The notes beneath the pieces were generated by a model. It saw only the letters and a list, made by a program, of their open reading frames with translations, did not search any database and was not told the origin of the DNA. Made by a program: the position numbers and the translations under genes. Below, one piece after another: positions 37,164 through 49,100 of a DNA stretch of 64,000 nt; the stretch's first letter is position 1; every line of letters starts with the position of its first letter. This stretch comes from Cyanoderma ruficeps (taxonomy: Eukaryota > Chordata > Aves > Passeriformes > Timaliidae). The DNA is taken from contig VZDJ01000174.1 in the NCBI GenBank assembly GCA_008694505.1, positions 10,694,286 to 10,758,285 on the forward strand, written 5' to 3'.

Positions 37164-40100
37164 GTAAGCAGTAATAAGAAGCTATTATGTTAAAGACCTC
37201 AGCTGTAATTTATTTTATATTTATGACATCTTAGGATTTCCATGGGACAGAAGAAAGTTGAGTTGTTCTCACAGAAGGGCTTATTAGTCTCTCTGAAACT
37301 TTGTTAACCAGAAAATATTCCTCTTAAAAGCAAACTGAAAAACAACAAACACCCCACCCCCAAACCAATCATGAATCACAACTTTATGTGGGTTTATATT
37401 CTCATAACATTGACATATAAAACTGATGTTCTTGAGCTTGTGATATTCAACAGAAACATAAGGTACTTGGACACAGATGTTGGCCCAAACACAGACTTAC
37501 TCCATGTTAGTTCTCTTATTCTTCCCATGCTTTTGTTTTCTAACTTTACAAGGGAGAAATGATTCTTGTTTGGCTCTTATTTTTCATTGTAACTTGCCAT
37601 AAATTTTGGGGGATGTAGGCTGTCATCATTAAGTATGTGCAGCACATAACAATGTTCCAAACAGAGAAATAATCTGTTTAAAAGTACATATGTTGGAAAA
37701 ATATTAGATATTCACACACCTTAGAGTTTAATACAAAACTTATGTATGTTTTACCCAAGTTTGATTTTTTTAACTCCTTTCTGTTGTCATTGCATATGGT
37801 CAGACCAGGTTTACCTTTGGGGCAGATGAAATAGTTTCAAAGGGAGCTGGGCCTAATAGGTGTGTACAAGAATTTGTGCTGAAAACTGTTTTGCATCAAT
37901 TTTGAACTCCCTGAAACTCCTTCAGAAGTGCATAGAGTTGCCTTAACTGCACATCTTGATGTGAACAAAATTCTTTTGTCTGCTGGACAGGCCCTACCTC
38001 TTTCAGAAAACATTCAGATAATATTTTTTAGAAAAGGAATTTCTCACACAAAATACAGGTCTTGTTTTCTTCCATTAACTTTTTTTATTATTTTTAACTC
38101 TTTGCAGCCTGCTGGAACAAGCCAAAAATACTGTATTTCCTCCCAGTGATTTGTTGTTAATAGTGGTTATTCAGCTGAACTTTTGAAACTTGCATTGTTC
38201 CAGTCACTTTGTGAAAACAACATTTTTTTTCTGGCTGCAGCCGTGTTTTCCCTAGCTCAGTTCTGGAGATTATTAGAGTGAGATTTCAGATTATCCTCTT
38301 CTGTTGCCTCTTCTGGAGCTCAAGAATGTGTTTGTGGTTCTAATGTGCAAATTTTCATGGTGGTGGCAGCATTTGTTTTGGGAAAGAAGCTTCAGTGGAA
38401 CCGGTGCAGCAAGTTTTATCTGCACAGGTTGGTTTTTTTTAATCCTTGTTTTCAGAAAATTACCCAGAAAAAATATTTAGAATTCATAAAAACACACTTG
38501 TTATTTTTCAGATTAGAATTACACATGAAAGTAAACTGTGATGGAAAAATACCTCTAATTTTTGTTTATAATGATAAATATGTAAAAACAGGAAGAGATT
38601 TTCAGGTTTTTTTCTTAAGGAGAAACACAGTTAAAATATGAACAAAACTAAGAAAAAGCTTGTAAAATAGCAGTTCATGTTAAAATGGAAAGTTCTCACT
38701 TCAGTTCACGAGTGCTCAAGAGGGTTTATCAGCAGTAGACAGAATACCTTGATATGTTTGAGACTAAAAGGCAGAAAATCACAGTTGGAGCTTCTCTGTC
38801 GAGGCACCCTGTGTGCACACAAATGCATTGGAGTGATTTTTCATTTCAGCTTTAGAGGAGAAAAGAGTTGCCTGTGCTGTGATTGCTCTGAAATGTATCT
38901 TCCTGGTTGTGTTGGGGAAAGTTTAAAATTCCAGACACTGAGAAACACCTGATAAAGAAACAATAAATGTTTTAGCATTTTGTAGCTGTCTTGTTCTGTA
39001 TTTGTTTAGATACCAAGCTGTTGAAATAATGCCACTTCTTTGCAGGTAATACAGTTTTCCCCAAAATATTTCTCCTTTCCTTTCAAGTTCAAAGTCCCTG
39101 ATGATGCATGAAATCCAGCAACCACCTGAGCATCAAGATGATGCAGCTGGACAATCTGCTGCTCCCCAGTCTGCAACACATGGATTTCAGGACAGAGGTC
39201 ATGACAAGCCAGGTCAAGATGGGTATACCCAGAGTCAAAGAAGAATGTTAGAAAATTTCCAAAGCAGGTGATGAGTACAAAACATATTTTTCACTAAATG
39301 GAGCAGGGGATCTGCCCTAAAAATGTCTGGGTTTAGTACCAGTGCAGGTTACAGCAGAAGTTTTAGTTCATGGCCATGGCAGACAGTTCTGAAGATGCCT
39401 TGTGGTACCTTGAGGATTGACCGTCAGATTTCACGTATTTTTTATTTTCAAAGGCAAATTTAAAAATGGCTATTTAACAATATTCTTTGATGCATTGCCA
39501 GGTGTAATGGTTTTTTCTTGCCCTCCTCTAGTGTTTTTTATTTGCTTCTTTTGTTTGTTGGAAGAACAAACAAAGACAAAGGTGGGATGTAATTGTGTAG
39601 AGATTAAAAGCCCATCACTCCTTGAGCAGCTGAAAGAGAGAGGCGCCCCTTCCTGGCTGTGTGCTTTAATTAATTACTTTGTGAAGCCTTTGGTGCTTAT
39701 TGGGGCCCTCCGTGTCCTAATTAACTCTGAAATCCATTGGGAAGAAAGGAGAAGGGTGATAGTGTCACAGTAAGGCATTAGTGAGCTGAGCTGCTGTTGG
39801 GAGATACTTGTGGAGATGTGGGACTGCTGAGGGGAGGTGGGGAGGATGGAGATCTGCTGGCTTCAGGGCGGGCCAGACATTAGATTGGCTCGAGTATTCT
39901 GGACTGTTCTCGAGTATTCTGGACTCAGTGTTTGACTTGGGGGAAACAGTGATGTCACCTCCCTGCAGCCTCAGCAAGGGCCCCCAGCCAGCACCCTGCT
40001 CGGTAGGGTCCAGTAGGGTCACTGGGTACAAGAAGGCTGCCTGAAGCATTTTGGCCACCCAGCATTCCTAAAGAAGTACATTCCAATTCAAGTTTTGCAA

Positions 40101-43100
40101 TGATGTTTGGCCTCTTCATGCTTTATGAATTGCTCTGTTACAGGTACTGATTTCAGGGTCTAAATAGTTCATTTATGCATTGATCTCTGCAGACTAGGCC
40201 CTTACCTTTATTACTGAAACTAGAATAAAAATTCCTCTTTTCACTACTATCTGGGAATTTGCAGAGGAGTACAAGGGCAACTAACCTTTCCTTGTATTCC
40301 AGATATCTAGCAAGGAAGTTTTTCTATCTGTGGGCAAGAATGACATTTGGACAAGTCCTCCCTTCCAAAGCCAGGTAAATAAAATTACAGACTCAGAGGT
40401 GGGTGGGGGTTTTTTGGATTTTGTTTTGGTTGGTTTTTTTGTTTTGTTTTGGTGGGGGTTTTTTTTTATGGCTTAGTGGTAAAACAGTGGGCCAAGAGAG
40501 CATTGGCTGCCTTAGGTATATTTTAAGATCACTTGAAGATTTTCTTTGAGTACCTTTCTTGCTCTTGTTTTGTTGGTTTTTTTTTAATAATCGTGGTTAA
40601 ACTTTTAATAACCAAATTCATAGGAATTGTGTTTCGATAAAGTTGAACGGTATGTGCATATAAATGATGGGATATGATTGGGATACCTGCTTTAAATTTA
40701 ACTGTTTTCCAAAGTTGTGATGATAGAGATTTCACAGACTATTCTGAATTGAAAAGGACCCACATGAATCATGGAGTCCAACTCTTAATATGAATTTCAG
40801 TTAATATCACTGTTTGCACTGTTGTTCCTAATGTGTGTCTGTATATGTTTGGTATCTGTCTGACTTGGAAATACCTGTGGCAGATAATTCCCTTCTGCTG
40901 TCAGTGTTCTGTGAGCTACTGAAACCTCACGCTTTGATATTAATTCCTTGTTTTGCATTAATTTGCATGTTCATTCTTGCTTGACCACACCCTTGGGAAC
41001 TGAAGCAGTTCCCAGTGGGAAGACTTGTGTTTGGAATAAGATCAGGTCCTTAGTCGTTCAGTTTCATTTTTCTGTATCAAATATAGTTTGTTTCTGCTGT
41101 TGTAGGTTAACAGGAATTATCCTGTGAACCTCACTGTTCCTCTTGATCTACTGAATTGACACTGCCTTGGCTGTCTGTCAGTTCAGCACAATGATGAATT
41201 TATTTTTTAGGGGAAAATAGATTTTATAAAGACCAGCAGGGAGCACAAGCAATAATGAATTGTCTTTCTAGATGTAAAAATTCCCAGTTCTCCATAGCTA
41301 TAATTTGTAATACCTGTTTATGCATGTGCAATACTGTCAATGCACCAAGTAAAAAAAAGACATATAGCTCATTACTTTTTTCTTTTTTCCTTTTATGCAT
41401 GAGTGCTTGGAATGATTTAGCAGCTTGGCTTGGGGTAGGTGGCTGTGAATTGCAACTTGTCAGAGGATGGATATATTTCACTGAGAGACCTCTAGGTATT
41501 CTGGGCCTAATTCTGCTCTTATTACATGATGAAAACACCAAAGCCTTATAAAATCTGATGTTGCTTTTGTGTTTGTTTATATATATAAATATTTTGTGTT
41601 AAAATAGCAAAGAACAAAATTAGAAAGGAAAACAATACATGCATTGTTTTCTGTTGTTCTGGTTGTTAGAGTAAAACACAGAACTGAGGATAAAAGATGT
41701 GAATTGGTCTCAAGTCAAGTGGTACTCAGATGTTTGACAAGTTAACAACATCTGTCTTTTATTCCTTGTCTTTGGAATAAAGTGTCACAGTAGAGTGGTG
41801 GTTTTAAATGCAATTAGATGTTGTTGGGCTAATCAGGCAAGCCTGGAGAAGAGGTGGTGTAATTTTCATTAAAGCTGATTTGTGGTCACTCTGGAAACGT
41901 GTATGACGTTTCTCCTGTCCAAATCTTTCAACTGTTTAGATGCTTTTATGATCAGAAGATTCTTCAAAAAGCTTTTGGAGAGTGGAAGGAGCAGTGGACA
42001 GTTTGCAGAGAAAAGAAGCTCAGCCTCAGAGCAGACAACCATTACAGGTTAGTGAAATGACTTCCCATTGGGGTGTGTATGAGAAATTTTCTGAAGCAGT
42101 TTTTAATACCAGTGAACCAGTTCCATCCATGGTACATCTGGGCCGAGAGCAATGTTTTCATTGCTTATTTCTATGTTTTGCTGAATGTCCCTTCTTTCAT
42201 TTTTCAGGCATTTACTCCTTAGTTTGATATTCAAGGCTTGGAGAGCCTATGCGTGCCAACAGCAGGGAAAGAGGAACAAGTTTCATGTTGCCGAGTCTCA
42301 TGGTGAGTGAAGTGATGGTAATTATCAGTATTTGGGGACATACAGAGATGAGAGTTTCCAGGGGAATTAGTGACCAGAATCTGTGTCCCCTGTGCCCGTT
42401 GTCACCCTGAGCTCCCCCAGCCCATGGCAGTGCAGTGCTTGCAGGAGCAGATGGCAGGGGGTTCTGTTATAGGGCTGTAGCTGTACAGTTACTTAGAGAT
42501 GCCAGTGAATAAGCTTAAGGGCCTCTCCATCTGCTCTGGATTGCACCGTTTGTTTTAGAGGGGCTGCCTTGATTTTTGGTTGGTTTATTGTTTGTTTGGT
42601 TTTTTTTTACTTAATCACAATATGTTTTCAAGTAGATGTTTTTTGATCAAACGTTTTACTGGAATTCTGTCAACTGTTGCTGTAGACCTTACATAGTAAT
42701 TCCCTGTGTTTTTAACTGCACTTATTTGATGTCTATTGACTGCTCCTTCCACCTGTTGTCTTGCAATAGAAAGAAGCCCCAACTTTTGAAGTGCCTTTTA
42801 TTTTATTGTGTAGATTTTTTGCTCTGCAAAGGATTTGACTTGGAGCTGTCTGCACTGGTAGTGNGCAAGTTTCTTGAGTTCAGGGAATACATTTTGCTGA
42901 AAGGAGGTTGACCCTTGTTTAAAGGTGATACTGAGGTTTTGCTCTGTGCTGATTTGCAAAATAAGTTTACTGCTCTCTTTGCACATGAATGTAGCCTCAG
43001 AATGTCCTAGAGACTGGCACCTTTGGACACAAATTGACAGGCTATCCAGACTTTCTTTCTTACCGAGTGAGGCCAGAGTGTTTACAGCAGAAGCTGTGTG

Positions 43101-46100
43101 TTACTTGGTCAAAAATAGAAAAAGGTGACCTGTTTCAAGGTAGGTTAATGCTTGATTGAAAAGGAAATCCTGAAAAAGAAAAGCCTGGGGGTTTTTTATG
43201 TGCAAGTGTGAAGGTGGCATAGAATCAATGCCAGCTTTTTTTTAATAATTCTGCTTTAATAGTGTCAGTTCTGACAAGCCAGCCTGCTGTGAGGAGAATA
43301 TGCAGTGTGCTGCACTAAGTGGTAAACTGGAATTTGTGACACCACTTCTGTTTTTAGCTGCATGACCCACCTGCTAAATAATGTTGACTTGTTTCTGGTT
43401 GATTTCTCTTGCTTGTAGTAGAGAATAACTCTGGAAAAGCAACTGATGAACCTGATGAACTTTTTTTTTTTTCTTTTAAACGAACCAACGAAAATCCTCT
43501 AATTCTTGCCAGTGCGGTCGTTACGCTGGCTATTGTTGCACAGTTCTTTCCCCTGTAAGCACTGAAGACAAAGGGCTTGTGGGCCGTTGTCCGGTCGTTC
43601 ACGCTGCTGTGAACAGGTGGCATGGACGGCGCTGTCAGCGATTCTGAGGCTTGTCACTGTGACACCGTCGGCCGGAGGGAGGGACATTGTCATTTCGGGC
43701 TTTTCCACGAGGTGTCCCTGCAGGCTGGGGACACGATGTGTGGTGGAGCGGTTGAGATGTGCCGGATTCCGCCGTGAACTTCTCATGCTGCCGTTTTCTG
43801 TCCTGCACAGCAAAGAAGCAGATTGTGCTCAGGACCTGGCAACACTGGCTGCTTTATGTTGGTGTTCAAAGGACAAAACATGGGATGCAGTCTGTGGCTC
43901 TGGCGTTCAGGGAAAGAAGCTGTTTGCGGTAAGGGTGGAATACAAACAGGCAGAGAGGCACTCACCATAATGCCATGGCTTTTGTCTGTGTTATGCTGTC
44001 TTTTCCTGCAGTGACTTTGTTCAGTGTTTGATTTTTTTTTTTAAGAGTTCTTTCTGGGATGTGTGAATTCTTCTGGCACACCCATAGACTGTAAATTTAA
44101 GAGACATGGCAGCCAATACCTAATGGGAGCCGACATGAAGGCTGGAGAGTGACTTTTGCAAAGGCATGCAAGTGAGAGAACAAGGGGGGATGGCTTTAAG
44201 TTGAAAGAGGGTAGATTTAGATTGAATATTAGGAAGAAGTTCTTTACTCTGAGGGTGGCGAGGCCCTGAAACCTGGTGATTACTCAGAGATGATGCTGTT
44301 GTCCCATCCCTGGAAGTGTTCGAGGTCAGCTTGGATGGGACTTGGAGCAACATGGGATAGTGGAAAGAGTCTCTGCCCATGGCAGGGAGGTTGAACAGGA
44401 TAATCTGTAAGGTCCTTTCCAACCCAAACCATTTGGTGGCTCTTTGAAAAGATTGTTGTTTGTACCTCTTTCCACTGAGATGGAAGTGATTTCTTGCACC
44501 CAGTTGTGGTGCCTGTGTTTGAACTTGTCTGTGACATTGTTTTGGCAGCATTTCATGGACAGTGTGGAGAAGACAACAGAACCAGAAACGCTCTGGACAT
44601 AAAATGAACATTTTGGCTCTGCAGCATTGGGCCCAGAGCCTGCAGTTCCGAGTAAGTCTAAGGAGTTTCAGCTACTGCCATTTCTAACATTTAAGTTGCT
44701 CACATGGCGAAAACTTTGCAGGTGAATTAAAATTAGAGCTTGTACTCATTTACTTTGCAAATTGCAGTACTTATGATGGGAGTATCATACCAGGGCATGG
44801 GAAATGGAATGAAGCTGTGTCAGGGCAAGTTCAGATTGGGCATTAGGAGAAAGATCTTCCTGAGAGGGTGGTCAGTCCCTGGAACAGACTCCTCAGGGAA
44901 GTGGTCAGAGCCCCAAACCTGTCAGAGTTCAAGGTGCCTCAAGTCCAATTTCCTTCTTCTTGCAGGACTACTTAAAACTAAATCAGATGACTGAGAGTGT
45001 TGTCCAGATTGTAGATCTTAGCCAAAGTGCAAACAGCTTGGGTTTCTTTCTTTCTTTCACTGAAACCGTGGCTCTTTGTCCATTTCATTAAAAAAAAGGT
45101 ATGATATTTAATTTGACCTGCACTGTAAAATGCAACATGGCCTCTTTTAGGGCAGTATTCTCTTAAGGAAAGAAACTTGTGACTTGGGAAGTCTTAACAG
45201 CATCTCATGATGTGATTCCCTTTTATATGAAAATATTCTGAAAGAAAGCGTGTTGGCAAAAGAAAAGTATTATTAATATATTAGGGTCTTTTTAATGGGA
45301 AAAAGTGTGAAACTATTTTAAAAAGTGAAAAAATCTTTGACCTTTTCTATGCTGACATTCCTTTGGTGTTTGTTTGGGTTTTGTTCCCGTTTTTTTGGGG
45401 GACCCTCATTGCTCTTGGCTTTTTCACCTTTAGAACTTAAGTGGAATTTCTTATTGCATGTGTGCTCTTCCTCTCCTTCTCTTTGTTCTTCCCTAATCTA
45501 GTCTGTTTTTCCCCCTAACTGCCCTTGCTCCTTAATTGTTCCTTCAGGCTTGGTTGCAGTGGCGAGAGGTGTATTTATACACCCAGAATGAGAAGCAGAA
45601 AGACACCAGGGCAGTAACTCACCATCAGCACTGGGAATTGAGGAGATGTGTGGGAGCATGGCTGGGATACCTGAACCTCCACAGAGTAAAGAAACGCCAG
45701 AATGGTGAGTGAAAATGGTGAGTTAGGACAGAAGAGGGCTCAGCCTCTTTGCTGAGGGGCACAGTGATGGTTTTTTCTGTTTTAGGAGACACTGCAATGT
45801 CTCTGCCCACCAGGTCATGAGATGCAGCTTGGGCTGTACACTGGGACAGGCCAGGCTGGCTCAGCTCATGTGCTGAACTGTCAGGAAGATCCTGCTTTCC
45901 ATGGCATCAAAAAGAAAATGCTTTACAATTCCCTTGATGAAAACTTGCATATTATCTATTGTATTTTGACTGAGAAATCTGTGAGAAGGGTGTGTTCAAG
46001 ACTTTGATCAGTCAGTCTGTGGATTTTCCTGATAATCAGTCAAATCACAGCTCCTATAGGATGGTAAAGATTATTACACCAGTTCTTTCGTTTCTTCCCT

Positions 46101-49100
46101 TGAATGGGAATGAGTTCAGATATTTGTTGAATTGCTTTTTGATTGGTGGCAGTGGAAAAGAATCTAACTTGGATATGTAGGAACTAGTAATAGGAGTATG
46201 CTGAAATGTAAACAAGCTTAAGTATGCTGAACAAGGAATAGTGTCCTTACTTCCCTCTCTTAAGTCAGTACAGTACTCCTTTAAAACTGCCTTTGTGATC
46301 AATAGGAGGAGTATGATCTGTACCTGAGCATTAATGTGAATTCTTGTAAGCATTTTCCAGTGTTAGAGCTCATGTCACTTGTGAACCAGTGGCTCAGATG
46401 CCAGGATCTCATCTGATGGGAATGAGCCTGGGACAGGACAAGCCATGAGTGATTTGTGTTTGTCTTCCAGAGCTGGCCCGAGAGTTCCACCGAAGCAGGA
46501 CCCTCCGAAGGTGCTTCTCCGATTGGCAGCTGTCCTGGGAGTGCAGGAGAAGAGTCCAGGCTCACCAAAGGGACCTGGAAAAACAAGCTGCAAGGATTGC
46601 CTTATGGAGAGCCTTTGCACACTGGAAGCATTGTATCCAACCTGTGCTTAGTCCCTAGCAAAGACAAGTTAGAAGTGTTCCCGCAGGGGAATAAGCAGGA
46701 ATGTTGTGCAGTGACACGAGTGACAACAAACATGTTGTCATTAGATAGGTGTATGTAATGCCATACTAACAGTTCATTAAACTGTTGTAATTACAGTATA
46801 TTAGCAGCTGTATAAGAGTGTATTACGGCCTGCAGAAGATAATTTATGGTTGTTACATAAGATTGAATCAGAAACATATTGTGACAAGCCAGCAAAATCT
46901 AAAAGTTTGACTGTAGTCAAAACTTCTGCAGATGACAGTGCTGGGCATTCAAACATTGAAGGAAATTTAAATGGAGATGTAGTACCCCTCTGTGGGAGAA
47001 GGTTGTTTCTGTGTAAAGCTGCTTTAACTCAGAGACAGATGTTGTGCTGTGTGTGGAAGAGGCTCAGCAGTGTGAGCTGGCTGAAAGGCACTACGAGTGT
47101 CACCTGTTGGTAAGAGCCCTGTTATGTGCCAGCTGGGAGGGGCTGTGGAGTGTTCCTGTAACACTGACAGTGATGTGTGGCTGTTACCTGGGAGATACAC
47201 CAGGTTTCTAAATTAAAACTCTTCTGGAATCTGCCAATTAAATCCAAATGGGGAAACTGGTGAGGTAGATTCATCTTGAGGGTGTTGGGTTACCTGCTCC
47301 CTGGCTATTCCGCCATGAGATTGCCTTTTCCCCTTGATTTCTTTTTCTTATTCTGTTTGCTACAAGAATTCTTTTTTCTTCTCTGCAGTAATGTGTGCAT
47401 GCTGCTTTTCACATGAGACCAAAGATAGCTTGCTGCCTGTGCAAATAGTTGAGTGTTTTGGGGTTTTGTTTAGGTTTATGGTTTTTTAAAAGGAATAATA
47501 AATCACTGAAGGCTGTCTGAAAGGTGGGCACAAGCAAGCCTCCAGCTTTTTGGAACTGAACTATTTTCAAGGATGGATCAGTACTGGTCCTTAAAAGAAT
47601 ACCAATAAACTGATTTAGATAATGAAGTGAAAACATTAGTGATTAAAAGAGCAGGATGATTAGTGATTTGAAGTAGGATGCTCTCGTAATGCTATTTACC
47701 ATGTTCTGCCCCCACTCAGGGGATTCGAGGATTGTAGATCAATTCTAAATTACCTGATTTGGATTACAAATGCAAGTTGTGTTTATGTCTTGTTATTACA
47801 GGAACTTGGCCTTAAGGGTCTTCGGCAGAACGTGCTGGACACTCGTCTTCAGCGAATGAGAACAAATCTGTCATCCCGGCAGCATCGAGTTACAGTGAGT
47901 TTGACTTTGCTTCTTGTGTCACTTCGTCCTATTGACTTTCACTGTCACCTACAAAGTACTTTTTTATTACAGCAGTGGCTTTGTTCTTAAATACTAATAG
48001 CCACAGAAAATCTCTGTGAGTCAATTGCTACTCTTAGATATGTTTAGTTTTTCATTTCGCTGTGTTTATGGTGGATTTTTCCTTGTACCAGAAAAACTTG
48101 TTGGAGGTTATAAAGTTTGGTATATGAAGCAATGCAGGAGGCAACCATTGCAGTATGCAGTTTCATTAGGACTTAAGTGATTTCTTTCTTTGCATTTTTC
48201 TCCTCACTTGATGTCTTTGGGGGGTTTTGTGTCTTTCCTGTTTTATTTCAGGTGCTGCAGAAGTACTGGAACCTTTGGAAGTCCCGTTTGGAAGAGAAGG
48301 AGGAAGAACAGCAGCAAGCCTTAACATCAGTGGCTCATGCCCGTTATAGGTATGCAGAGAAATATTAATACAATCTTGTACAAATGTGGAATCTGTGGGC
48401 CTTTGGTTCTCTTCTGAAGTATGGTAATAACTTTGGGGGCATGACTTGATGGCAGTCTCTCTGACATTTTCTGTGAGTCATCAACAATTTACATCTGCTT
48501 CTCTGTGGAATGTGAGAGGGAGATGGGATAAGCCTAGCTCTGAGTTCATTTAGTCAGCTGACATTCATAAGATCAATATGCTTCCTGAAGAAATTCTCTC
48601 TTGTGGTGACATTTTCCCTTTTTGCTTGCCAGGAGGGTGTTGATGAGGCAGGTGTTTGACAAATGGCTGCTGAAGGCCTGCAAGCTGCAAGAATATCGAA
48701 TGGGAGAGAAGAGGGTAAATGTAACTCCTGCACCTTGCTTAGGAAATAGAAGGGATGATTTCATAGTCACTCTCTGTGGATATGAGTTAGCATGAGATGG
48801 ACTTGGCTGTTGTAAATTGCCTTTTTCCCGGTGAGGGATCGAGTCAGGGGAAACAGATTACAACCAATATTTACTGATCACCTTTTTAAGTTAAGCAGTT
48901 TGTTGATAATATAATCAAGTTACTATTAGAGGATTGCCATTCACATAGTTCATTTACTTATTCTCTCACCCTGTAAATGTGTGTGTGCTCTTTCTCACAC
49001 TAATACTAAATGGGCAGCCCCAGCCTATTTAAGAAGTACAGGGTTGTAGTGAGAAATGAGCTGCTTCTAGGTCGGTGTCCATAAAGTTCTTTACAGGGCC

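Noticed and set aside
39417..39773. 118-codon hydrophobic plus-strand frame
   Set aside because: It is an intronic SFI1 stretch with T-rich codons giving Phe and Leu runs, and no splice-site or phase link to neighbours.
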